A stretch of 64,000 nucleotides of DNA from Homalodisca vitripennis (taxonomy: Eukaryota > Arthropoda > Insecta > Hemiptera > Cicadellidae): assembly GCF_021130785.1 (NCBI RefSeq), contig NC_060213.1, positions 97,084,501 to 97,148,500 on the forward strand, written 5' to 3'. Positions within the stretch are counted from its first letter, which is position 1; each line of letters opens with the position of its first letter. A program made the translations under genes and the position numbers. This document shows, piece after piece, positions 1 to 12,827 of this stretch. The notes below the pieces were generated by a model. The model worked only from the letters and a program-made list of their open reading frames with translations. It made no database searches and had not been told where the DNA came from.

Positions 1-1790
1 CGAGCTTGCAGTTTTTTTTTAAAGATGCGGATGGTTGACCTTATCGAATGCCTTCGAAAAATCAATGTAATCAGCATCGGTCTGAGCTCGAGTTTTAAAA
101 GAAGATATTATCTCATTCTGAAAGAGTACCAGATTTGTTACAGTATATTTATTGGGCATAAAACCATGATGAGTTGGCGTGATGATTCTCCACAGGAAAG
201 GATTAATTTTAGAAAGAACAAGCTGCTCAAATATTTTGGCAAGTACTGGTTCGATTGCAATGGATCTATAATTTCCGACGTCACTCGTTGATCTAGACTT
301 ACGAATAGGGACAATATAACTGACTTTGAGGACATCAGGAAAAGTACCACATACAATGCATCTGTTGGAGATTTTTTTAAGGGTGCAGCCAATACAGATG
401 AGCAATACTTTAGTACTAAGGGGGGTATGCAGTCTGGTCCACATCCCTTGGACACATCTAAACATTCCAGAACATTAGTTACGTCTTGCAGGGAGAAGGT
501 GCACGAAGAAATATATTATAGTGGAGCAGCCATTAAAGTTGAAGAAGTAGATGTAGATCCATGAAATACAGAAGAAAAGGATTCTGCAAAAAGACAGCGC
601 ATTTTTTTGCGATTTCTAGCAACTTTGCTCCCCAGTTTCATTATTGACGGACAGTCAGAACTACTTCTCAAATTTTTCACGTAGCTCCATAAGACTTTAG
701 GATTTTGAGGCAGGGCTTCCTGAACAAAGCCGGTCATTGAGACACTTCTGGGATAGTTCTTTACATCTGGCACGAGCTCTGGGAAATAGATTGTAGGTGT
801 TGATATCAAGAGTTTCCTTGTAGCGTTTATGCAGTATCTTCTTTTCAAAAATAGAGTCTTTAAGTTCTTTGCTGAACCAGGAGGGAAAGTGGTAATTTCC
901 AACTCTCTTCAACGGTGTGAAATTGGAGACACAACCACCAATCATGTCAACCAATTTCCTAAAACAGCTGTTAACATCAACATCAACAGGTACTGCAGAC
1001 CTGGTGCAAAGGAAGGGAATGGAGTTCTGACAATACTTTTTCCAAGTCACATTTCTTGTAGTTAAGCACAAAATTAAACGATTTAGAAATATCAATATCA
1101 CCTATGGGCAGAGAAATATCCAATGCTGGATGATGGGAAACTTCCAGCAAAATTGGATCCAGGGAACGGGCAGTGGTTGTCTCAATAGAAGAAGAAAAAC
1201 CAGACCGAGAGGAACTCCTCTCTGATTGGGTAAAGTATTTATTTGCTTAAGAGAGAAAGAGTCAGCAGCTTCCTGAATATAACGAGCAGAAGGAGACGAA
1301 TTAGAATCATTGTCTTCGGACCAGGAGTGGTTCGGCAAGTTAAAGTCACCAGAAACAATGAGTTATGAATATTCAGTTGATGCAACGGCCACGTCTAGAG
1401 CTGAACAGAATCTTGAATGCAGTTGTAATGATTGGCCGGGAGGAAGATAGACTCCACCCAGAAGCAGTTTTTCACGACCAACTGTTAAGGAAACGAAGAC
1501 ACTTTCAGTACCGAAGGAGTCGGACTGGAGGCAATGGGCAGGATAAAATGTCTTAGTAGCAATGAGTACTCCTCCGCCACTGTGCTTGTGACTAGTTTCA
1601 ACCGAGCGATCCTTACGAAATACATTCAAGTTGAGGCACCGAGTTCAGCACTATTGATGTCAGGAGTCAAATTAGACTCAGTGAAGATAACGATGTCATG
1701 CAGACATGTAGCAAAAGCGGATCTCAGTTCAATTCAGCAAGTTTACTCCGCAGACCACCTACATTTTGGTAACAAACATTTAAACATGTG
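1..1790 (-). mobile_element. Non-LTR retrotransposon ORF2 remnant (endonuclease, linker, RT start)
   Basis: Read on the minus strand, an apurinic-type endonuclease runs from about 1790 to 1100. It shows VIFTESNL, then GGGVLIA at the start of the next block, then GGVYLPPGQS and the catalytic-type SGDFNLPNHSW. A linker (about 1100-500) and the first part of a reverse transcriptase (about 470-19) follow, with a GCGPDCIPP-like start, NYRSIAIEPV and DFSKAFDKVNH. The order EN-linker-RT is that of an ORF2 in the CR1/Jockey group. Several frameshifts and stops break it, so it is a dead copy. The window starts inside the RT domain, so the catalytic YADD block and the 3' end lie outside. It continues from the ORF1 remnant at 1794-2700 in the same orientation. 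Confidence 0.85.
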
Positions 1791-1793
1791 GGT

Positions 1794-2700
1794 TTACCAC
1801 GAGACAAGTTTAGTTTTTTTTAATTTTTCAGTAATGCGCGGTACACCACTGACGAACTTGATCGTGACGTTCTTCTCACCTGCTGAGATTCTATCCTTTA
1901 GCTTCAAGTCAAGTGTCTCTAGATGTTTGCGTTCCTTAGGAGTTCTGTCACGCGAAACGGTCACATAAGCCAATGATCTGTCAGTTTTTATGACAACTTG
2001 TTGTGAGAACTTTTTGAAGAAAGCGAATGCATCTTCTTTATAGGACAAAATCAGTTTGATAGGACGAGTGGAAAAGCCAGAAGGTTTACCAATACAGAAA
2101 AAGCTTACATACGTAAGGCCGAGTCCAATAGCATTGAAAATTGTGTTAAGCTTATCTGAATCATGCTTTTTCTTTAGGTCAGGTGAAATGCTAGAGCATT
2201 CGGGTATTTTATAGATGATTATATTTCGAGCTCGGTTGCTTCTATCGTTGACTTCAGCAATGAGATCGCTCTCATCAGAAACTCCCATACTCAGATTCTC
2301 GATCTTCTGTTCAAGCTCTAAAGTCTTAGTCTCAACCCTAACAAGTCTAGGCTCCATTGCATCCAATTTATCAGACTAAGTTTGAATATCCGACTTTAAA
2401 GACGAAATTCCAAAAATGATTTCATTTTTTGTAGCAAGCTGTTAAAATTGATTCAGAAGAGCTGTAACTTTTGCATTGAGATCATTAAGAGCATCGAGGG
2501 TTTGTCAACACAATCCATTCTATCACATGTCCAAGTCTTAATAACTCCATCGGAAATGTTTTTGTACTCTGCTGAACTTAAGTTGACGCATTCCTGATGA
2601 AACCATCTTTTGCAGTCACTATCACATTCCATACCTCTGTCGGTTACTTTTTTGAAGCAATTAATGCAGACAGTTTTATCCGCTAATTAAGACGCTATTC
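1794..2700 (-). mobile_element. ORF1 of the same non-LTR element: PHD finger plus coiled coil
   Basis: On the minus strand, 2690-2480 encodes a PHD-type zinc finger: CINC, then CDSDC, then WFHQEC, then WTCDRMDC, giving a C4HC3-like spacing. Downstream (2366-1794) is an open stretch of 190 codons. It has a helical segment with heptad-like leucines, the phrase RARNIIIYKIPE, and a C-terminal domain with VTVSRDRTPKERKHL. PHD-coiled-coil ORF1 proteins are known from CR1- and Jockey-group elements, where they bind the RNA. A stop just before the finger and another between finger and coil show decay. The position directly upstream of the EN/RT remnant makes one element spanning at least 2.7 kb. Confidence 0.8.
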
Positions 2701-4719
2701 CATTGGAGAGCAGCAAGTCGGGGGAACTAGAATAGTTACAGTATGCTTAAATAGGTAGAAGAAATAATGAGGTATGAAAAATAACAGAAAAAATATTTTT
2801 CGTGCACAGGAAAAATAACAAGTCAAAAATCGTGTAACACCAGCAATAAGTTTACAATACAGAGATAAAGAACTTCAAAACAACAGTCATTGGTAGCTAC
2901 TCGATCCACCACCAGACTGCCTTTGGCATTAAAGCAATATACTGCACTTGATATAGTAAAAGGTACGACTCAGTGGAAAAGTAATTGAGAAGTCTGTGGA
3001 TGAACAAACATATTTGGCGTAGTAATACGAGCTAACGTGAGAGAACTTGGACAGGAGTTAGTGACGTCACAGTTTGTAAGAAGGATAAGGGTTAAACATT
3101 TATTGACGAAATGAAAGATTTTAATTCACAACAATTTAAATTCACTATAAAACAGTGATCCTACAACGTTGGAAGCCAAACAGCTAAAAATTTCAGGCAG
3201 AAATCCCACAGGGATCCCCAACAACTAACAACAGTGTTTAAAAACCAATAGTGCTTTTCCAATGTTTCATGTAACATTACTAAGATTCACAGTTCCTGGC
3301 AAATGTGAACTAATTTTCTTTACTATACTTACAGACAGTTGGTTTTTATTTTTTCACCGAACCATAATATTTTACATCTAAATTCTTAGCCTATGTACTC
3401 ACTTAACAACCAACAATAACTTTCAATAATAGACAAACATAACAACAACAAAGTATAAACTCTTAATTATTGATAACAACAGTACTAGAGATAGAAGTCA
3501 GTGACATATAATATTGTGTAACCATTCGAAGACGACGGACGATCCAGAAGGCTGTGGACTTCACCAGGCGAATCCCATTTCTCTTTGCATATCAGATAGC
3601 AGACGACTTGTCGACAATCTACGGAGTGTGCGACGGAATGAACTTCAGTCTTCGTCTTTCAAGTTACAACAATTAATTAGTTGCCAAAGTTAGTAGGCTA
3701 GGGCTAATGATAAGCGAGAATTTCACAATGAGAAAATAATTAGTGACTACAATCAATGTACACAGAAACTTACAGTCTCAGACAGCACACTCTTATAACA
3801 AAATAAAAGCCGATAGTGGAAATTGTGACTATATTTGAACTACAATAAACCACAGCAACGAGTAAACTAGTTTCGCAGTTCCTAGTCTTTTTTTCCTGTC
3901 ACGTAATATTTTTTTGTCATGTAATTGCTATATTATCCGACTAAAATTATCTGTGTTGAACATTATCATAGAGGATTGGGGACAGAGGAACGCTACATAG
4001 AGCACAGAATACAAATTTCTATTTTGTGCTCTATGGAACGCTATAACCTGTAATCGAGATCGAGGTTATTAAATGTTAAAACAAATCGGTTTCAACAACA
4101 AGCTACAGTCATATTTATATGTAATTTCCATATACGTAACAACCGAACGCAAAAAAATATTAAACACAATCTGTTGCATCCATAAATATTAAGGGTTGTA
4201 CGGTTAATGGTAAGCATGCTCGTCAGGCAAGTGGGACATCTCAGCTCAAGCCTAATAGAGTTCTATTTATTGTTAAATCAATAAAGAAAACTATTAGGTA
4301 TCAAGTACGCACTGTGTCGAATTGGTTTACTTCCTTTGTGGGATGCTAACAGGATATATGTTGTTGCTTTTTATCTATGTTGGATTGAACGACGAAAAAC
4401 CTTCTTATAATTAGTTTGCAAGTTATGGAGTTGATAATTAGAAAATGTACAGCACTAATTGGATGACATTTACAAAATCAGGGTACTTCAGATACGCATC
4501 AAGTAACAAACAAACCATAACACTGTATACATTTTTAATATGTGTTATGTTTCTAGTTGAGAACAAAAAGTTTTGAATACGACACGTTCTGCTTCTTTAA
4601 TTTAAAATGTTCTAGATTTAAATTAAATACCGTATAATAGTGGTATTTAGATTATATACAGAATTTCCCAAAGTGAACCATAGTAATAAAGAAATATTTC
4701 AAATTCAGTATTTACTAAA
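2701..4719. other. Non-coding AT-rich stretch without recognised gene
   Basis: No ORF with a recognisable domain is seen. The part next to 2700 may be the 5' UTR of the neighbouring retroelement, but no boundary or target-site duplication could be fixed. It contains the small palindrome listed at 3987-4043. Confidence 0.5.
3987..4043. repeat. Small palindrome flanked by a 9-bp direct repeat
   Basis: Arms 3996-4011 (CATAGAGCACAGAATA) and 4020-4035 (TATTTTGTGCTCTATG) pair over 16 positions with one G:T. The loop is 8 nt. The sequence GGAACGCTA occurs immediately outside on both sides (3987-3995 and 4035-4043, the last copy sharing one base with the arm). It looks like a very short foldback insertion with a target duplication, or the scar of a larger one. 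The family is unknown. Confidence 0.55.
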
Positions 4720-5180
4720 CGGTAAAGTTATATTTGAACCACCTAATAAAAAGAAGGAAGTTGTTCAATGCAAACTTGGCTAACGTTATGAACATACTAA
4801 ATCATATCGTCAAAATTCATTTCGTAGTGTTAAATGTTCCCAAAATCATGATGCAAAGGTTTGCAGTAAACCTTAAACAGCACCCCCTTCTTGCGTTTTG
4901 ACAGGTATTTTAAACTCTGGTGAGCATCCGGCTAACTACAAAGGTGGTCATGTATATAAAGAAATACAAAACAAACAATTCCCTCCACTTAGAAAGAAGA
5001 CTTTTGAAACCAACCAAGATCATTCTAGACGAAGCAACCCAACTAATGTTAAAGAAAACCAGTCTTCTCAAAATAGTTTGGTTACTAAAGAGGTAACTTC
5101 GCTCAAGCTGTACAGAATAATCACAGAAATGACAGCTTTCTTTCTAGGGATCAAGAATCTAACGGACACATAGATGAATC
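4720..5180 (+). mobile_element. Jockey-like ORF1 (gag) C-terminal remnant with decayed zinc knuckles
   Basis: The + strand encodes VVQCKLG, RYEHTKSY, FRSVKCSQNHDAKVCSKP and GEHPANYKG in order. This is the pattern of the CCHC knuckles of Jockey/I-type gag proteins, which carry C-x2-C-x3-GH-x4-C repeats followed by HPANYKGC. Several cysteines and the glycine of GH are replaced, and a stop falls inside, so the RNA-binding knuckles are not functional. The remaining 91-codon open stretch (4898-5173) is the variable tail. It lies upstream of, and in line with, the endonuclease and RT remnants that follow. Confidence 0.7.
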
Positions 5181-5429
5181 TGAAAGTGTGTCTAACATAA
5201 TTCAAAAATATTTTTAACGATTTGAAAATATTTTATGTAAAGAAGCAGAACAAATAAGTACGTTACTTAATCTGCTGATTACTATCTTACTTATTTCGCA
5301 AACTCATTTCACAGACAGAAGTTATTTTAAAATTCATAACTACACATTATACTATATACCAATCATCCTGACAATACGGCTCATGGGGAATAGCCGTATT
5401 GTATAATAGTGCTATGTTAGTAAAAGACA

Positions 5430-5996
5430 CAATTAAACATTATGAACTACCCAGCTTTAAAGAGAATCACCTATCAACATTGTTCTTGAAGATCGGTTAG
5501 GCCCTATTACATTTTCAGCAATTTCCTGTCTTCCCAGACATGTTATAACCAAACTACAATTTGAACAGTTTTTCGCTACATTGGGAAATAAATAAATTTT
5601 ATAGTAGGAGATGATTACAACGCGAAACACCAAGAATGGGGTTCTCGTTTGGCCACTCCTAGAGGACGACAACTATTAAAGGTTCTAAAACTGATAATCA
5701 TTACAAAATTATCTTTCTACGGGTGAACCTACATACTGGCCATCTGATATGAGAAATATTCCAGATTTGTTAGATTTTTTGTTACAAAAGGTATTAATCA
5801 AAACTACACAGATATCAAATCCTGCCTTGATCTATCTTCTGGTCATTCACCACTTATACCTAATTTAACCACAGAAGTATCTAAATAAAAGTCAAGTCAA
5901 ATGTTACATTTACTAACTGGGTTCGACTTCGTGATTCATTAAATGACAATTTGAATTTGAACACTTCGTTGAAAAGGGTTGAGGATTTAGAAAATA
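5430..5996 (+). mobile_element. Jockey-like endonuclease remnant (C-terminal half)
   Basis: Reading across frames gives the C-terminal part of an apurinic-type endonuclease. The pieces are a decayed GDYNAKH-like block with QEWGSRLATPRGRQLL, then STGEPTYWPSDMRNIPDLL, FFVTKGINQNY, and LSSGHSPLIP. The last corresponds to the SDH motif with G for D. This is the usual second half of the nuclease that nicks the target. Frameshifts occur about every 60-100 bases. After NLNTSLKRVEDLENT the frame is cut by the repeat insertion starting near 5997, and the element resumes near 6665. Confidence 0.7.
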
Positions 5997-6664
5997 CTAG
6001 CTGTTTCCCGCGGCTTCGCACGCGTCTCTTAAGCTTTGCCCGTATATTTCTTTGCCTTCAAATAGTGTTTGGATATTTTAATATACGTAACTACTGTGTT
6101 GTAATTGCAGTTTATAATGTGCAGGCGCTTTGATAACTTTTATATCTTGCAGTACAGCCTGGTGGTTAGTTACATCAATGGGCATTGCGTATAAACCTTC
6201 TACATAGAAAAATACAAATTTTCATAGTGATCGGTCCAATAGTTTCTGAGTCTATAAAGGACAAACACACAAACATTCATTTTTATATATTATGATTGCA
6301 GAAACAGTTTAAACAAAATTTGTCGTTTCTCTTAAGCTTACTCTATGCTTTAAAACTATAAGTGTAAAGAAATTTATATATAAAAAATATATTTTTTGTC
6401 GCATTATATATGTTTACAAAGAACAGCTGATTAAAAATTTGAAAAGACTCTTTCACTTAATAACATATGTTTGCTGCAATGCATTTCTTACGGGTATTTC
6501 TGTAACCAGTGGGGCGGAATCCTGAATCGGGAAAGGGATAAAAAGTATCCTATAACCTTCTACAGATCAAGACGAACAAATTAAAAAAAAAATTAGGCGA
6601 ATCCGTCCAGCCGTTTGTGAGTGATGCTGTTACACACGAACAGTTTCATTTTTATATATATAGA
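5997..6664 (+). repeat. Two short interspersed repeats inserted in the Jockey-like element
   Basis: A first unit begins with CCCGCGGCTTCGCACGCGT (about 6007-6025) and ends near 6300 with CGGTCCAATAGTTTCTGAG and an AC-rich stretch, then CATTTTTATATAT. A second unit (about 6480-6664) ends with a related ATCCGTCCAGCCGTTTGTGA and again CATTTTTATATAT. This start and end combination is a common arthropod short interspersed repeat, probably mobilised by a partner LINE. The flanking coding sequence is interrupted between an endonuclease tail and the start of an RT region. No clean target duplication was found. Confidence 0.55.
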
Positions 6665-8535
6665 CAACAGATTACTTTATTGATTGTTTGCAATGTTCTG
6701 CCACAGTGGCCACACCCTTACAACGTTCTTCAAAAGATGACAAGACAGGGTTATATTACCCTAACTTCACCAAGAAAAAAAGATTAAGAAGTATATGGCA
6801 AAATAGTAGAAATCAAAATGGTAGGCAAACTTCAACAGGGCAGCTCGACATCTGAAAAAATTAGGGTTTAATATTAAAAAACCAGTGGTTTGAAGAGTAT
6901 AACCAGTCTCTCTCAACAACCGAAGCTACAGACTAATCGTTATGGAAAGTAACTAAAAGAACTAAGCAGCCTAAGATATCCATTTCCCCTATTTTAAAAC
7001 CTGATGGAAATTGGGCGAAAAGTAATATTGAAAAATTTGAGCCATTTTCAGAATATTTCACCAATGTGTTCAAACCAAATGACACCTTTGTAAACAACGA
7101 AGAGGAAATGCACGAGTATTTAGATTCCCCACTTCAACTCAATTTCCCGTTACGAAAACTCAAACCATCTGAAGTTCGCTCAGTTATAACTCACAATCTC
7201 AATCCTCATAAGTGTCCTGGCTACAACTCTATTACTTGAAAAATACTCAAAGATCTTCCCAGAAAAGCTATTATATTCTTAACATTTTTATTTAACGCCA
7301 TACTGAGACTATAACACAATCCCGTTCAATTTAAAAGAGTCCAGTCAATTGTCATCCCAAAGCCAGGGAAGCCCCTCTCCCAGCTTACCGCATACAGACC
7401 AATAAGCCTCTTACCTATTATTTCAAACCTGTTTGAAAAGCTTCTTCTGAGAAGACTACAATCATTAATCGATGAAGATTCTGTAGTATCTGCTCATCAA
7501 TTTGGGTTTAGTCGAAAACATGGCACAATAGAATGGCACAAGTCCATAGAATAGTTGAAATGATACGGGAGTGCTTAGAAAATAAAAGTTATTGTTCGGC
7601 TATATTTTTAGATGTCAGTCAAGCGTTTGATAAGGTGTGGTATTTTAAGAAGGTGTATATCATACAAAATTAAGAAGTTTTTGCCTCACTATGTTTTCTC
7701 AATAATAGAATGGTATCTACAAACCAATCTTTTCAAATAAAATACCATGATGTTCTTACTCAGCTACATTCAGTAGAATCCGGAGTTCCTCAAGGAAGTC
7801 TACTTAGTCCATTTTTATACTTACTTATACTGCTTACCTCCCAGAAAATGAACATACTCAAATTGCAACTTTCGCAGATCATACTGCAATTATGTCTGTC
7901 CATAAAGATTATGTTTGAGCATCACATTACTTACAACAGAGCTTAGATGTAATTGCTAATTGGTTTAAGACATGGAGAATCAAAATTAACGAAAATAAAT
8001 CCGCTCACATAACGTTTACGTTAAATAAAAATTCTTGTCCTCCAGTTCGTTACATTGAATAACGTTCATTTACCACAAATAACTGAAGTAAAATATCTAG
8101 GCATGCGCTTAGACAGAAGGCTTACATGGAAATCTCATAGTTGGGCAAAGAGACAACAGCTAAATTTAAAAACAAATAAAATGAATCGGCTACTCGTATC
8201 TAAATCAAAACTCAGTTTGAAGAACAAGATACTATTATACAAAACTATCCTAAAACCTGTATTGACATATGGTGTGCAGTTATGGGGCACAGCAAGCAAC
8301 TCAAATCTGAAGATACTACAACGGTATCAATCAAAATTGTTAAGAAAAAATACAAAAGCGCCATGGTATGAATCCAATAAAACATTACATCAAGATTTGA
8401 ACATCCCAACAGTCAAAGAAGAAATAACCAAGTTAAGTCGCATTTATCTTTCAAGATTAGAAGATCATCTAAACCACCTTGCGGTAAATCTACTTTATAA
8501 TTCACATGTTATTAAGCCCAGAGAAAACTAAGTAC
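6665..8535 (+). mobile_element. Jockey-like reverse transcriptase remnant
   Basis: The RT begins with a decayed linker. It then shows VIPKPGKPLSQLTAYRPISLL (split by a frame change), HQFGFSRKHGT, IFLDVSQAFDKVW, VESGVPQGSLLSPFLYLL, and a catalytic block reading ATFADHTAIM, in which YADD has become FADH. The C-terminal 158 codons (8055-8531) are still open and include VKYLGMRLDRRLTWKSH and LKPVLTYGVQLWG. The domain order and VPQGSLLSP match Jockey-clade elements. Loss of the second catalytic aspartate and several stops make it inactive. The expected C-terminal end is interrupted near 8560 by another RT fragment. Confidence 0.85.
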
Positions 8536-8569
8536 ATCAATTTTAGTTTAAAAATTCAATTTTGGATCG

Positions 8570-9682
8570 GTGACAATTGTTTGTATAGTAACATTCATTG
8601 CCAACAGAACTGTGCTGTAGTATCCCAGTGCGAAAATTAAAAATATTTAGGAGTCATGCTAGATAGAGAAATCAACTGGAAGACACATATTGAAATTTTA
8701 AAATGCAAACTAAACAATATTTTAAGATTTTTTATTTTTTTACAATACATTTGCTCCGAAGAAGTGTTAAGAATGCTGTACTTCTCTTTGGTCAATAGTA
8801 GGCTCGACTAGGAATATTTTGTTGGGGTGGAGCCTACGAAACAAATCTAAAGCCACTTCTAACTCAACAAAAGAAATTCACAAGTTTGATTAAACGAAAA
8901 CGAAAACGAAGAATGGAGAAATCTTTTCCTCTTTTTGTTGATTTAAATATTCTTCCCCTTAAATATATGTTTGTTTATAAAGTTTTAAAAATATTTTAAG
9001 TCATAAGTGGCAATTTACCAGAATTAAAAAATAGTTACAAAAACAAATTAAGAAAGCAAGAACCAATACCAGTTCCAAAGCCTAACTTAGCTTTTTTTCA
9101 AATAGTTATTGTTTTTTGGAACCTAAAATGTTTAGTATAATTTCTTCAATTATCAGTTGTGAGAATATAAAGTTATTTTCAAAAACAGTAAAGAAGTGGT
9201 TATTGGGTTTTGATGAATTGGATTTTCTTCTCTGCATAGATTCCTAGTTAATTATAGAAGGTAACAGTAAATTTTAGTTTGAATTTATTTAAGTGGATTT
9301 TCATTTGCTTTGTAACTGCAGCAGCACACTTTTAATCAATGTTTTTTAGGAGCTTATAAAAAAGTCAAAGTTTTGTTGAAATTTTCTTTGAGCTGAAAAC
9401 GATTCTTGTTATAAAAGGAACCTCTCTACAGGCACTTGCCTCTAGAGGCCCAAGTTATTTTTGAAAATATTTCTTTTAATTTACGAGTGTTTTTTGTTTT
9501 AATTTTATTTACAAGAATGTTAAATTGTTATTTAAGTTTGCTCATTAGGTTTGTACATTGTGTATACATTTGGTTCTTTAGGTTACTTTATTGATTTATT
9601 ACATTGTGTATACCATTGTATACAATGTGTTATTGTAATATTTTCAAAAATAAATCATATTCTATTCTATTCTAATTCTAAA
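8570..9682 (+). mobile_element. Second non-LTR RT C-terminal fragment nested in the first
   Basis: From 8610 the + strand encodes an RT thumb-type segment of a different family: KYLGVMLDREINWKTHI, then FLQYICSEEVLRMLYFSLVNSRL, a decayed FCWGGAYETNLKPLL and QQKKFTSLIKRKRKRR. The region then runs into an AT-rich 3' UTR and stops at a short tandem tail of TATTC units (about 9655-9680). Such a tail is typical of a non-LTR 3' end. It is 5'-truncated. Its position between the open C-terminus of the Jockey-like copy and a possible last piece of that copy suggests nesting. Confidence 0.65.
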
Positions 9683-9683
9683 A

Positions 9684-9860
9684 ATGTGTACAGACTCCAC
9701 CGAACTGCCTTCCTGGATCTATCTTTTAGGTTCTTGAATTAATTATGTTAGTGTTAACAAATAGTTAACATCTAACTTCATTTTAACTGTCAATGTTTCT
9801 GTATATAATATTTAATAATTGCTCTTCTCAAATTGAACAGATTTTAAATAAATAAAATGT
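9684..9860 (+). mobile_element. Possible last piece and 3' UTR of the Jockey-like element
   Basis: After the TATTC tail the frame reads VYRLHRTAFLDL before a stop. This resembles the basic xLKRxxPxDL end of Jockey ORF2 proteins. The rest is AT-rich and ends in TAAATAAATAAAATG near 9860. The match is short, so this is an inference from order. Confidence 0.3.
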
Positions 9861-9870
9861 TGTTAAAAAC

Positions 9871-11427
9871 AATGTCAGGAAATCCGGTTCAACTGAAAAA
9901 CAGGTGAATGCCATCACCTGTTTGATTTAAGGTAATCGATCTTCTCATTTGATGATTCGTACTTTCAAGAAATATTCGGCACCACAATGGCATGTTTATT
10001 TTAAAACATGTGCATGATGGGGATTTAAAAAATGGTATAATAATACCAATTGCACTTTATAAATACGAGTAGTTTTTTTCTATTATTACTAATGTAACTC
10101 ATTTTATTAATATCATTTATGATAAGTAACCTGATATGTATTCTCTTTGATCTCTTTGTTGGACTATAAAAAGTTGTTGCATTATAAACAACCGTTATTG
10201 AATGTTGAGAAAAAAAGTGAATGAATATTATGTCCCAATAACAGTCTGAGGGGCTCCTCAGAACCTGTGCGTTATCTATTGCTTATCTGAATATATTAAT
10301 AAGTCCGACCTTTTCCCTCTGCGATGAGGTTGTTTATTGTTAATCTGTGTGTCTAAACTTGTCCTTCAAAATCAATATTTATTATGAGCTCATTGCAGTT
10401 ATTACCTATGCCTTGTCGGTATTCTGCAGTGAATAAGCAAATATGCATTTAATTTAAGGAGAATACCATGGCAATGGCAATGCTGTTGCTATCATGTATC
10501 GGAAAAGATATTTAAATTCACGGATTATCAAGTTATCGCGTTTTCGTAAATGTTCATCAGGCCTTCTTGGAAGCCAGAATACCTTTTGGTCAACATGGAG
10601 AAGGAAGACCTTGGTTATAGAATTCGATGAAAATATTGTAGAAGAAGTCGAGGATAATTCAAATGTAAGACGAGATAAACAGCCCATAGGATATTGCCAA
10701 AACAACAGTACCATCCATATAATGTGCAACGTGTGCAGACTTTACTACCTTGTATTTATCTCGCATGGAAATATTTCTGTCGAATAATGTTAGAAAAACA
10801 TAGGTTTTTAAATAAAATCTTATGGTTAGATGTAAGTACATTTCAAGAGTGATGGTTTTTTAAACATGCACAATATACACTACTGGACAACTGAATATCA
10901 TCACTTGATGAGAGATCAGGCTCATCATCAGTTTAAGGTAAATTTGTGGACGGGCAATTTAGACGGGTAAACGGCACTCTGCACAAGAATGCAATGCTTC
11001 CAGAAATGGGCGAAGAGTCAAACGATCCTTTTTAAGATACTACGGCCTTACTGGTGGACAACAGTTTGAACATTACTTATAAGATAAGTGTTAGGGTAAA
11101 CCTCTCCATATAAACAGAAAACTTTCGTCTTTGACCTCAACATTACCTCTTAAATTTTGAATAATAATTGCAAATGCTGATTTTAGAATTAAATGTAAAA
11201 TATTATTTTTTAATGCCAAAAATATGATTATATCATTTTAAAATTCCCCTATTATGAACATATTTTTAAATAAACATGTCAGTGTAGTGACGGATTTTTC
11301 TCAAAAGCACAAATCATTGAATGAGAAGATTATCTTAATTACTTTAACATCGAAATTACTTTTTGTTTAATGAAGTAACGGTGATGGCATTCGCCTGTTG
11401 TTCAGGTGAACCAGATTTCCTGACATT
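9871..11427. mobile_element. 1.56 kb DNA element with 48-bp terminal inverted repeats
   Basis: The ends 9871-9918 and 11380-11427 are inverted copies that match at 44 of 48 positions. Both start with AATGTCAGGAAATC and end inward with GAATGCCATCACC. The interior has no transposase I can recognise. The longest open stretches are an unremarkable 97 codons (+, 10494-10787) and 91 codons (-, 10454-10729). The first contains a good donor-like AAT|GTAAGA at 10661. It is best described as a non-autonomous DNA transposon. The target duplication is unclear (only AC is shared by the flanks), so the superfamily cannot be given. Confidence 0.7.
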
Positions 11428-11607
11428 ACGGCTTTAATTTAAAGCTAACATAATAACAAAAGTCCTAGTTTTGTAGCAGGAGTGCATGAATCCAAAGTAG
11501 CCATTTGTGTTTTCCAAAAAAGTGTCAATATCTCGTAAACTAAGCGACTTTTACTAGGCTAATGTTTGGTTATTTGGTTTTATCATTGGCCGGCCTATTA
11601 CCCCAAT

Positions 11608-12820
<1,213 letters not shown>

Positions 12821-12827
12821 GTGATGG

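Noticed and set aside
10454..10787. Opposite-strand ORFs inside the 48-bp-TIR element as a transposase
   Set aside because: Fewer than 100 codons, no catalytic or DNA-binding motif recognised.
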